Origin: Symsagittifera roscoffensis
Taxonomy: Eukaryota; Xenacoelomorpha; Acoela; Convolutidae
DNA: 64,000 bases
Reading direction: 5' to 3'
Assembly (NCBI RefSeq): GCF_963678635.1
Contig: NC_087069.1
Span: forward strand, 20,126,660-20,190,659
Part shown: one piece after another, positions 53,640 to 64,000 of the stretch
Layout: every line of letters begins with the position of its first letter
How positions within the stretch are numbered: the first letter of the stretch is position 1
Program-made: the position numbers and the translations under genes
The notes under the pieces: generated by a model
Told to the model about the DNA's origin: nothing
Database searches by the model: none
What the model saw: only the letters and a program-made list of their open reading frames with translations

Positions 53640-55004
53640 AAAAATTGAACTTAACTTACTTATCATAACAAAGTATTTCATTAAAACTGTGTTCAATTAA
53701 ATTTAAACTCGAATTAATTTTCAAAAGCTAAAACATTTGGGTATCAACATAAAACTATCAGTCTTGCCTTACATCGGCGAATATCAACAATCCCTTTAAA
53801 GTTGCATTTAGAAACGTTAAAAAAGTATGAAGTCATTCACATAATTAATTTCAGGGCAAGCTCAAAAAATTCCGAACTCCTCTGATTCTTTTCGAGTATC
53901 TTATCTTACTCGTTATCTTCTTCTAGCTGTCCTTTTGACCTTTGGTTTTATCTTTCCTTTTGTTTTGAGCCTTAAGGGTTTTTTATGGCCATGTGGTGCA
54001 CATTTTCTCCTATCAATCGATTACTTTCATTTTTTTTCATTTGGTGAGTTCCACTCCACTGGCTGCGCTGTTTTCACCCCGTGCTTTTTATCGTCAGCTC
54101 CAACTTTATCGTCGCCTATCAAAGCCGATTCGGCGAATATGTTGCCCAATGAATCAGTTGCATTATGTAGTTGGATTATGTAGCTTCTTGCTCTCACGCG
54201 TGGTTCCTTTTATATAAAGTTGCTATTCAAGAACAAGTTAGCGCTCCTCACTATCATTCCAGTCCAATTTTTTGCAGTTTAATAGCATAATCAACCAGAT
54301 ACTATCGAATAAACAACCGAAATATCACTGACATCTACCTGGTCCGATCTCGTCTCCTCATGAATGGGTCCCACCTGACTCATTCCCAACCAAATCGTTT
54401 CCGCTTTTTCCCCCACCAAATCTCAGTTTCTTTCTATCCCCAGACCCGTTTCTTTGGTCGGTGATTTCAAATATTTTGACCAGTATCATGCTGACACTCT
54501 AGTCTTGTCCGTTGGCTTTTCGTCATTTCACCTTTACACGTTTGTTTTTGAGATACTCAACCTGTTTCTTCCGTCGAGTCCTCGGCAGTCGTCCCATCAT
54601 AGTCTCCTGAAGTGTCTACCTCAGATGCGTTTTGTAGTTCCATGTCTGTCCGTCTAACTTGTTAACTATTTGAATTTTGCCATGACCTTCCATGCTCTGT
54701 TTTAGTCTCTCCACTTGTCTCTATATCTTCCTCGATTTGCATGCCACATCGTCAACAAATACCACATTACTTGTTCTTGGTGTATTCTTTTGGCTAGCTC
54801 TTTCCTTATCTTCGACACAACTCTGGGCGATGATGAGCTCCCAAGGTAGACGTATGATTGTTGCTCCAAGTCCGAAGATGTCTTCAAGAGGAAGTGTACT
54901 GCGTCATCGCTCACTGATGTAATGCTGCCGCCTGTTACTGGAAATTCGTGGTGTGCAGCTTGAGTTTTCGTCTCCTCCCCGCACTGAAGTTTCATGGATA
55001 GTAA
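53640..55004. other. Mostly non-coding, with one coding-like fragment
   Basis: At 54,702-54,995 the minus strand has a 97-codon frame (SVSDDAVHFLLKTSSDLEQQ; SSPRVVSKIRKELAKRIHQE). GC and word use differ from the AT-rich surroundings, as in a retroelement gag or protease relic, but I cannot assign it. Confidence 0.35.
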
Positions 55005-55200
55005 TCGATTATATTAGATTTTCATTGTCAGTCTCTATAAAATAACAAAAATAATCGATTATAATCGATTGAAAAGGGATTATTATGATAATATTTTTCA
55101 AGCAATAAATTCCCAGTATAATCGATTATAATCGATTATTTTCAAAAAAATGTATCAAAAAAAATAATCCATTTTAATCGATAATAATGGATTATAATCT
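55005..55200. repeat. Cluster of TAATCGATTA palindromes
   Basis: The word aatcgatta occurs singly or doubled (aatcgattataatcgatt, an 18-bp perfect palindrome, near 55,050-55,072 and 55,117-55,136), with variants aatccat and aatcgataataatgga up to 55,200. Confidence 0.85.
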
Positions 55201-55420
55201 TTTTATTCAGATCTTTTCGTGTGTTGTTTTCATTTTTCATAGTTTTGTTAAACCTAAGTTAGTTATTTTGTTCTCTCGCTTAATTTATTTTTTTCCTATT
55301 TTCAATCGTGTTTATGAAAAATTACATAAAGTAACCTATAGATCCCACACCTACTCCCCCCCCACGCTTACCCGAACTACAGTTAATTGACCCCTAACTA
55401 AGGGGGTTACGTCGTGGGTT

Positions 55421-55434
55421 GGGGGGGGGGGGGG
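55421..55434. repeat. G14 homopolymer
   Basis: Fourteen G after gtcgtgggtt, about 60 bases downstream of a C-run (cctactcccccccc). Likely variable in length and possibly quadruplex-forming. Confidence 0.95.
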
Positions 55435-55439
55435 CTAAT

Positions 55440-57720
55440 CTTCCTTTTTGCTTTTTTCAATTCAAATTATAACAATTGTTCATATTTTACCGTACAACAC
55501 ATTCCCGTACGATGCAAACCCTTAAACCCTTTAAAACACTCAATAAAAACTCCAGCTCCAACTTTTCAGACGGAAAACTGTCTGTTAATTGTCGAAAAAC
55601 AAAAAACTAATATGGAAATAAAATACTACGTGCGACTTATACGTGCGACTGATAAAATACTAGATGCGACTATTGAAAATGGTAGGGAAAATTTATCGAA
55701 AATGTTAAAGAAAAGTGAATTAAATTTAAATGTTCAAAAAATTGTTTAAATGTCTAGAAAAACTGATTTGATGTTTTTGCTGTTTAGTAACCCGAGCAAT
55801 AAATTTATTTTTAATCCAAAAAAAAACTTGTTATGGAAGCTTCATTGAGTTTTTTTGGAAAAAAATATTTGGTTGAATAGTTCATACGAAATCTGCAAAA
55901 ACTATTCAAATGTCTAAAAAAACTGTAAACATTTTTTTTCTTCATTTTTTCCCCTTTTTACTTTTTTTTGTGATTAAAAAATATAGCTTTGTATATAGCT
56001 TTGTAGCTTTGTTTCGATTCGTTTCTGGTTGTTTTCATTGTACCGAACTCGACAAATGGCAAAGTTTTGAAGAAAAAAAGGGGTTTTCAGGAGATGTATG
56101 TGCTTCTTGCGTAGCAACCGACAACTTTTATTACAAAAAAGCGTCTGAAAAAGTTATTAGGACGATTTAAAATGGATTGCTTTGTTTTTGCTTTGTATTC
56201 TTACAATTTCAATTGAATTTATCGGCCCGAATGAATTTTTAAGAGCTGTCAATCTAATATTTGTTATATTTGCAAGCTTGATTGTCTATTCAATTTTCTG
56301 TTTAGCTGCAACTTTTTCGAAACTCTAGCCCGTTCTTATAACATATTTATCAACAACTGGCTTCTAAAAAATCAATTTCTATTAAAAAAGAACAAACTTT
56401 AAAATTTTACTTGATTTGCCTTCAACTTTTCATTACAAATAATTGAATGTTCTTTGCTATATTTTTACAATGAAGAACAAAAAATTGTTAAATTCGTTGT
56501 AAACTTGATTTCATTAATGTTTTTTTTTCAGATTTTTTTCTTAAATTGAGATTAATATATGGTGAACTTATTTGGGAAGTAATTGGCAAGAAAAAAACTG
56601 TTGAAAATCAAAGCATATTGGACCTGATCTGATTCCAACTGAAATCTCCGGTACAAATGCATTCCTAATAAAAATGGATTCAAATCTCTCAACCTCAATA
56701 GCATATTAAATGATTTTTGATGCAGTTTTTTTTAAAATAATTAGAAAATGTTATCGCTTCTTCTCGAAACCTCAAAAATTGAAAACTCCAGTTTTTCAAA
56801 AGCAAATAGTTTGGAGTAAAATGATTCTCCATACTAAAGTTTTGTTTGTTAACTGTGGGGGAATAAATGTCCGCTTGAATTTAAGGAGTTTTACAAATTT
56901 AACTTCCGCTGGGTCAGCGATTAGAACCAACGCAGGACAATTACGTTACATTAAAAAAGACACTTGGGATCCATCAGACAAAAAGAAGAAATAGTTTCTT
57001 AAATCACGGGCAATTGAATCTCCAGTTGTATTCAGTTCTTCACAATAAAGAAACGCAAGACGAAGTAGATAGTCACGATATAATTCTTAGAGTCCAAAAT
57101 GTTGCTGTGAACATAAAGAGGGCTCGTGGCGATCAGCTATACAGCAAAGATAAAAGCAGCAAAGAGAAAAAAAATCCAATGATCTCCTGCACAGGGCTTG
57201 AAGAAATACCAATTGGAATTTGATGTCTATTACAAAATACAATTGTCATCGCACGCAGAGTTTTCAGACTGGATCCCAACTAAATTAAAGCCCCCGATTA
57301 TTTGAATGGACTCGTGTTTTTTTTCGCTGCCTGTGCTGCTGGGCTACTTTCGAAAAAGCAACTATTTTCTCTAACGCTCGGTGACGCAGACTGGTCCAGC
57401 TACACAAGACCACTTTGGTGTTGTAAATCAAATATGATCGAGACTTAATTTTTTAAAAAAGGACTTTTTTCAGGAGAGTCAAATACGAATATTTTGAGCA
57501 TTCATATACAGTTTATTAACAGATAACTCCTTTTTTTCAATTTTGCCGGCGACTTTGGTCTTTTTTACAAAAATAAATGATTTTTATGGCCGATTCCAAA
57601 CTGTATACCTGCAGAACTTCCGTATCATAAATTTATAATAATTTTCAAAATTGAGCCTTTTAAAAGCTTTAGTTTATACGTAAAAATTTTGAAATAATTT
57701 AAAATAACATAATAAACCCT
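55440..57720. other. AT-rich DNA, no firm gene
   Basis: Plus-strand frames at 56,710-56,994 (KMILHTKVLFVNCGGINVRL; SAGSAIRTNAGQLRYIKKDT) and 57,014-57,223 (QDEVDSHDIILRVQNVAVNI) look more protein-like than the surroundings, and both lie on the same strand, possibly one ruined gene. No motif is recognised. Confidence 0.35.
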
Positions 57721-58080
57721 GCCAACCCAAAGGGTCCCCCCTTTGGTACTTTTTAAGAAATCCATTTTTGGCCCACCGACCCTAAACTTTTTCTGAAGGC
57801 GCCTTCGGCGCCAATATATAATAATTTTGAGGGGGAGTGCGCGCCAAAAAAAAACTTGTTTTTTTTGTCAAAATTTTCCAAAAAGTGCCCAAAAAAGGCT
57901 TTTTTGACCTGTTTTTTTCAAAACGTTTGGCCAAAACAGGGTATTTTTACTGCTCTGGGAGAGCTTGGAAAATCAATCTGATCGACCTAAAAAAAGGTCG
58001 TCAAAGTTTTCAAAAGTTTTTTGAAAATCCGCACCCCCCACTCGAGAAAATCCTAGATCCGCTCCTGAACATAATTGCAA
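57720..58080. mobile_element. Possible non-autonomous repeat element
   Basis: A GC-richer block with gaaggcgccttcggcgcc (12-bp palindrome gaaggcgccttc at about 57,796-57,807) and an end reading atcctagatccgctcctga, the kind of text often seen at ends of dispersed animal repeats. No terminal repeats were confirmed. Confidence 0.35.
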
Positions 58081-59755
58081 TGTTCAGCATGGTTTCCTAC
58101 ACTAGAAAATTTAGTTTAATGTTCCTTTTTCTATTCTTTTGACAAAAATTTTGCGTTAAATCTATAAAAAGTTTTCTTCAAACTATTAAGAAAATTTAAA
58201 TAGAAAAAACACAAAAACGATTTTTTAGCAAGGGTTTTTAAATCTGGCAAGTTTAACTTCTGTTGCTTGTTGCTAACATCTGTTGTGATATATTAACGCT
58301 TGATTGTTTCTCCTCATTACTTGAACTAATGAAAAAATACTTGAGCGTTTACTATATCTACTGAACCGTGCTTCATTTATAAGCTATTTTCATTTTGATT
58401 TAAGCTCGTTATTTGCTAGCACCGTGACTCATAAGTTTTTAACATCTTTTCATGCTGTTCAACGGGCGTTTTTATTAATGATTCAAACTGAGCTAACCTA
58501 TATAACTAAACCTTCGAAGCAATCTATATACTCAAAAGTTTGGCCGATCTTAAATGAACAACTTAAAATGCCAAAATGATTCGATGGTGGAACCAGATCT
58601 AAACTATATTTTATTATTGGATATTTTATTACTATTCTTCATATTATTATAAAAACAGCTTTGATGACTGCTGATTCGGTTTCATTTTTGATTACAGGAC
58701 ATTACACGCTACTGTTTCGTATACGACGCAAAGCTCAACAAATTCACGGGTAGAATTTGATACTGCAGAAATGGTGTTCGAAACCGGCTGTGACTTTTTG
58801 TAGTAAGCTACATAGAGATGGCTGCTCAGCTACAAGACAAACTTGGTTTTAGAGAAATAAGCGCATCTGCATTTTGATTGACATTTGATTGACTGCAACT
58901 TAGCAACTTTAGTTCTAGAGGCAAAAATGAACAAATCAGCCAAGTAAATTGTTTTTCAAATATCAGCTCTAAAATTTTTTTCTTACAATCTTGCAAATTG
59001 ACAATAAAACAAGTTTTGATTTTCATTTTTTCTATTTAAGAAATTGCATAACTCAATTGTTTTTCAAAAAGTGTGTTACAGATAGCCAAACTAATCTTTA
59101 AAACACAGGGTAAAAGTTTTCCATAGTTGTTTCTTCAGTACTTTAATTATTTTACAAACCAAAGCAAGACAAGTTGGGGATGTTTTAGAAAGTATGACCT
59201 CAACAGTTTCCTAATTGATCTCCACTAGCTCTGGCGAACTATGGCTGATTAATCAAGGTAAGCGTCTTTAAGTGTAGCGAGGAAAGTGAGAAGGATTGAA
59301 AGTCATCAAGAAAGAACCTTTGTTCTGAGCTTGTTTTTTGCTCAAAGATTTTACTAACTACTCAAAAACAATTTGCAGCCAATTTGTCCTCAAATACGTC
59401 AGCAGGCTAATTTCCAAAAAAACTATAGTTAATTTAGGTTTTTAAGAGTGCATGAGCTTGGCAGAGAGACTGAATCCAGTCTAAAGTACGGAAACTAGCC
59501 TAGAAATCCAGTTGAAAGTTTAGTTTTCTTTCCAGCCCACACGGAGCGCCCAAGGATTCTAATCGATTTAAGTGGATTCCCGAGACAAAAAAAGTCCATT
59601 ATTATCCATTGAAAATTTAAAATTCAGGCCACGAAATTGACATTATTGCCATTAAAAGCGGTTGTTTTTGAACAAAATAATTCATAATAATCCATTTTAT
59701 TTTTAGAACTAAGGCCGATCATTTTTGCACGGGGGAAGTAAAGGAGCTTGTTATA
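58081..59755. other. AT-rich DNA without recognised gene
   Basis: Short frames only, with no motif. TAATCGATT and TTATTATCCATT words appear at 59,555-59,700. Confidence 0.5.
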
Positions 59756-59995
59756 AATTAGGGGAAGGGGGGGGGGTAGACTGGGGGTGGGGTAAACTTG
59801 GGCGATTGGGAGGAAACTGAGGGTAGGGGAACTGGGGGTGGGGTGGGGGAAGGGGTGTCGGTCAATAATTATCCCCCCCATTCAAAGTCTACCAATAAAT
59901 AATCACCCCACGGTCAACCATAAGGTGGAGAATGGCGCTTGTGATAAGCTGGCAGGGAGGGGTAAACGGGGGGAGGGGGACGTGAAGGGGGTGTA
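59756..59995. repeat. G-rich tracts with quadruplex potential
   Basis: Two clusters on the plus strand: 59,760-59,860 (ggggaaggggggggggtaga, ctgggggtggggt, gggaactgggggtggggtgg-like text) and 59,955-59,990. Many runs of four or more G are separated by 1-7 bases, satisfying the usual quadruplex pattern. Confidence 0.85.
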
Positions 59996-60139
59996 AACTG
60001 AGAAAAATGGAAAAAGTAGAGACAAAAAATATATTTAAAAACTTTAATGTGAAATGTAACATTTAAAGAAACGTAAGACTAAGCAACTTCACTTAATAGA
60101 AATTTAGATAATCTTGGAAAAAAATGAAAATTTCATGTT

Positions 60140-60375
60140 TAACTTCTCAAAACAATCCATTATAATCGATAATAATCAGTGTATGGATTATTTTGGCAGA
60201 AAAAAAAATTAGGACTACGATTCATTTTTAACAAATTGTGATTGAATATAATGGATTATTTTGACATTTAAGATATTAGGATTTTAAATCATTTTTAGAG
60301 AAAATGCAATTGATTATTTCGCTAATTTTAAACGTATTGGCCAGATGATGATAAAATAATTGATTGTGATCCATG
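60140..60375. repeat. Second cluster of ATTATAATCGAT/GGATTATTTTG words
   Basis: aatccattataatcgataat, then tggattattttg repeated, tgattatttcg and tgattgtgatccat. Same vocabulary as 55,005-55,200. The following 60,376-61,800 shows no recognised gene. Confidence 0.65.
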
Positions 60376-61819
60376 GGCGCTCGATGCTGGAAAGCTTCGC
60401 CTCTTTTCATACCGTTAGATGTCTGCCATTTTTTCTGTATAACACAAAAAAGCTCAAAAGATTTTGTATTTATCGACAAAAGTTTTTGTATGCTGAAAAA
60501 ACGGCCGCATAATACATTTGCTGCTCAAAACCTGAGCAGAACAAAGAACACAAACCAATTTCACATTAATTGCTGTTTAAAATTTAAACCTCACTGTTTC
60601 AAATCAATTTCTGAAAAGAAACAAATTAATCCACACGAAAAGACAAACGATTTGGCATCAAAAAAAAATTAGAGCTACACGCTCACTTCTTCGACAGATA
60701 ATCTTGATAACTTCAGTATGGAATCCTGGTCTATCGGGGGGTAGAAAAATTTTAAATAAAAACTAAAAAAGTGATAAAGTAAGCGAAAACTTAAGCGAAT
60801 CCAAAAACACTAGTTGCTCTCAAAAAGGCATATCTTAAAAATTTGAATCCAATTTAAGTTTTTTTGGTCACAGTTTGAAGAAAAAATTATTAAACTGCTT
60901 AAACAGTTCATTTAGTATGCCATACCGAACAATAGATTTTAGTTTTTGTGGCACAAAAATTGTAATAAATAGCTTGTTTCAATGAAATTTGAAGTTACTA
61001 CTGAGCTGAATCTGTGAACACTAAAGAATTCAAAGACAACAGCAAAAAAAAATTTTCCTTTTGAAGAAAAGTACCAGATACAATTTTAGAAGCAGGCGGT
61101 TCTGTTGGTTTCTGCAGTAAAAAAAAACAGTTGTACAAGTTGGTTTTTGTTTATCAAAGGATTATTTTGACCCTTTAAAACCGGTTGGAGTTTTTTTCAA
61201 CGTAGAGTTTTTTATTCTCTTTGTTTATCATGACTCGCTCCGACTTTTTATATCTTCCAGAAGTTTTTTGTCTCGCTTAATTTTGTTTTCGTTACTAAAA
61301 TGCAATTCTGGCATGATTCGTTAAGTGGCTAAAGTCTCACTAAGCGAAGCACATGCTTCAAGTTCTTTTGTCTCATCTCAGGTGCAAAAGAGAGCTTGTT
61401 CTCGATGATTAAAAAACTTTAAATTGATAAAATCTCAACTGATTTTAAAGCGTCAATTTTTTCTTGTGATATACAAAATACAAATAAAAGTGAAAACTTG
61501 TCCAACCGTTTTTTGATACTGATTTAGAAGGCTCTCCGTTTTAAGAAACAGTTGGTCAGAAACCATTAATTCTTGAAGAAGCAGCATTCAACACGTTCCA
61601 GCGCAAAAAGCATCAAAAAACGCCGAGCCAAAAAAACTGTCGCACACAGTTAACGAAAATAGGCAGCGCAAAAGCCAAACGAGACAAAGAGCAGGAGAAG
61701 ATGACTCTGAATTGCATGGAACGCCCAAAAACAGTTATGTTTCGGCAATGATAAAATAATGAAGACAAAAATGAAAGTAACGCAAGGTTACTCCAATTAA
61801 AGAGAAGTAAAGTACATCA

Positions 61820-62179
61820 TTGCTTGGTAGTGCAAAGAACATAAAAGAAGCAACAAAAATTTTACGAAGTGATTACTTTAGATACAGAGCCTGTACCTAC
61901 AGAATATTGAATGGTTCTGTTCGGGCCTATGTTGATGAGAATGAAGAATGCAACAAAAATAAAAAGTATATTATGATTGCATTGGGTTGCACTCCACGCT
62001 CTCTGTGTGAACAGACGAATATATCAAACTCTGACTGCTCAATTGCAGAAGCATTCAAACAAAAGATTGAAAAAGACTGCCAAGAAAAACCAGCCGAGTT
62101 AAGAGCAGTGAAATCATTGGGTTCTCATAAGTTATCGGGAGGAAAAAGCACCGAAACTAAAGAAAAAAACAGGGAGTGA
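61820..62179 (+). CDS. 119-residue reading frame, unknown
   Basis: Open frame MLGSAKNIKEATKILRSDYF, then RACTYRILNGSVRAYVDENE and a Lys/Glu-rich end with five Cys. It starts inside AT-rich DNA and lies directly upstream of the Polinton-like text on the same strand. No signal peptide and no known motif. It could be a short gene of that element or a chance frame. Confidence 0.3.
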   Translation: MLGSAKNIKEATKILRSDYFRYRACTYRILNGSVRAYVDENEECNKNKKYIMIALGCTPRSLCEQTNISNSDCSIAEAFKQKIEKDCQEKPAELRAVKSLGSHKLSGGKSTETKEKNRE

Positions 62180-62339
62180 AAAAATTGCACTATAGAGGAC
62201 CGTGCGATCACTAAAGACTTCGATTTATAAACAATTGGAGGACAAGTTGACGTACTCTTGCATCGATAAGCTTTTGAGTCTGTGAACACAAAAGAACTGG
62301 TGAGCAAACAGCGTCCCTAACTTAGCTTCAGAACAGTGA

Positions 62340-63960
62340 CCAAATAAAACGTTTCAAGTCTAGTTTTATTTCAAACGAAACAATTGTTGAAACTTGGGCG
62401 CCGATCAAAGCTTCACGTTGGTGATTTTGTTAGAAAAGCGAATCTGACACTCCTTTTGAGAAAAAAGTATGCAATCGTTCACTGAAGGAGATATTGAAGC
62501 ATTTGAAATACCAACAAAAAACCCGCCAGTTTAAAGTTTCGAAGCCGCTAACAACAACCGACAAAAGATAAGAGTTATGAGCTAGATTCAATAGGGATAG
62601 TGGAAAAAAAAACCAAATTAAGCGGTGTCTGAAAAATCTGTTGAGCGAAACTATCAACCTACAAGACAAACGAGAGTTTCGCACTGAATTTGAAAATGTA
62701 ACGGTCACCAAAATAGCGTACAATAAGAAAAAATTAAAGCAATCCACTAACTGTCAGAAGACAAAATATCCATGCAGTAAAATGGAGGTACTGGTGAATT
62801 AACAAAAGGCGAGTAAATGAAAATTGAGAAATTGAGTTACTCAACGAAATCAATCGGATGATTTATCTAGTTGATTATAGTTAAAGCATCGTTCCCATTA
62901 GCAAACAGTTTTCAAAATTTATGCAAAATTGGGAAGGCGTTACCTTAAAGAGTACACATATTCCAAGTATGTTAGGTTTCAAGGCTGTACGAGATGGACT
63001 GGGCTAGCATATTGGTTAAAAATGAATCAGTCATTTCCGTTGCACTAAATCATTTCCTTGTTGATATCTCTGCTCAAAGCCATATGGTTCTCAGTTAAGT
63101 GAACTTCATATGTTATTAGATTTTGGGTGACGCTAAAGCACCGTTGCTAAGAGTCCTGGATAAAACTCAACGAGTGAAAAACGATAACACTCGCATTTTT
63201 GAAAGAAACATTGCAATTTTTTAGCAACTTGGACTTAAAGAAATCTTCTCAAAAATATCAAGAAACTTACAGTATCTCTATGAACAAGAACTGGTAGTGT
63301 TGAAACATTTGCGGAAGGAGTTTGAAAAATGGATTTGCTTATGAATTTTTTTTAAAAATCAGGATAGGAATTTGGAGCCATACTATCAAAATCAAATGAC
63401 AATGGTACACTTTTCAAGACCTTAGAGACAACCAGCGGCTCAGTGGCTTCGGTGCTCTGGCCATGGATCTAGATTAAGTTGCACTTCCATTGCCTGTGAA
63501 GTTTATAGTATCAGCAGCAAAACGTTTTGGAAAGGATTACTTGTTCAGGCACTTCAAAAAAAAAACTGAAGAAGCAAACCATGAAAAACTTGGTAAAGAA
63601 ACATGTAAACACGATTGAAAGCAATTTGGAGGTGAATGCAGCAAGTTTTAGAATAGGAAAAGATAAGAATCAGAAAAATTAAAAGTTTTAGAAAAAAAAG
63701 ACATCAAAAACACTAAAAAAAATAAATAAGTTCTCATTCCATTAAAACGAACTCCAGTGAGAATTCATGCCAGTTTTTTATCAGGGTGAGAAAAGATTTC
63801 TAATTTCAAACCAACTGAAGCAACTCACAGCTCCTCAAACTTATTTGAAAACCCTCTCAACTTGTTCCGTTTGAGAATGCGTTTAGTCAAACAGTTTGGG
63901 ACTTTTTTGCCTATGGTGGGCAAATAATCGAAATTGAAATGTTAGATAGAAACAGTTTTT
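62340..63960 (+). pseudogene. Decayed Polinton/Maverick-like coding stretch (tentative)
   Basis: Plus-strand peptide islands, separated by stops and frame changes, appear in order. At 62,408-62,446 KLHVGDFVRKANL, like the small C-terminal module of integrases. At 62,920-62,995 LMQNWEGVTLKSTHIPSMLG. At about 63,111-63,230 a stretch ending GDAKAPLLRVLDKTQRVKND, like the minor-capsid (penton-type) protein of Polintons. At 63,442-63,560 GFGALAMDLD, stop, VALPLPVKFIVSAAKRFGKD, like the short basic virion protein encoded beside it. The order integrase, penton, small protein on one strand supports one old element. No polymerase, ATPase or terminal repeat is in the window, so the call rests on short matches recalled by pattern. 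Confidence 0.35.
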
Positions 63961-64000
63961 TCATATTCAAAGAATTTATAATGCCCTGCGAATTCATGAT

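Noticed and set aside
59624-59881. Pro-rich minus-strand frame of 85 codons
   Set aside because: It is read from the G-rich tract and has no other support.

Overview
This is a repeat-dominated stretch of an animal genome, probably an aquatic invertebrate. Reasons: a spliced gene with a GT-AG intron, long AT-rich gene-free spacers, microsatellites, a 200-base assembly gap, and layered retrotransposons of several classes (Ty3/gypsy with and without envelope, Ty1/copia, an endonuclease-type LINE, possibly a decayed Polinton). I cannot name the species. Env-bearing gypsy elements are known from larvaceans and other invertebrates, but that is only a weak pointer.

Layout. (1) 0.7-11.5 kb: two directly repeated, heavily mutated minus-strand copies of a Ty3/gypsy polyprotein; the left copy (A) is 5'-truncated, the right copy (B) runs from gag to the pol tail. 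(2) 11.8-26.5 kb: a 62-bp minisatellite, LTR-like blocks, a LINE whose 5' part is tandemly duplicated with the LTR-like block (units at about 13.0-15.4 and 15.4-17.9 kb), the LINE body to 20.03 kb, a decayed unassigned reading frame (22.2-23.5 kb), and a second gag start of the same gypsy type with its own minisatellite and LTR-like block, ending in the N gap. (3) 26.7-31.4 kb: AT-rich DNA without genes, holding an old tandem duplication. (4) 31,383-47,790: a complete 16.4-kb insertion, namely an env-bearing gypsy (retrovirus-like) element with 981/982-bp LTRs, 5-bp target duplication (gacat), broken gag, pol and env, plus an extra ORF between env and the 3' LTR. A fresh, apparently intact Ty1/copia element (41,099-45,970; identical-looking 338-bp LTRs; duplication ctcac) sits inside its gag. 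(5) 49.9-52.3 kb: the one convincing host-type gene, a two-exon, 650-residue protein with a glycine-rich membrane-like hairpin and a C-terminal ADP-ribosyltransferase-like domain. (6) 52.3-64 kb: AT-rich DNA with an AAC microsatellite, clusters of TAATCGATTA palindromes, G-rich tracts, and at the right edge a ruined plus-strand reading frame resembling Polinton/Maverick proteins.

Relative ages can be read directly. The gypsy A/B copies and the LINE are ruined by stops and frameshifts. The env-bearing element is younger (I counted about 17 substitutions and one indel between its LTRs). The copia element is youngest. The best candidates for undescribed biology are the ADP-ribosyltransferase-like gene, the accessory ORF downstream of env, and the minisatellites that recur beside the gag starts of one gypsy family.
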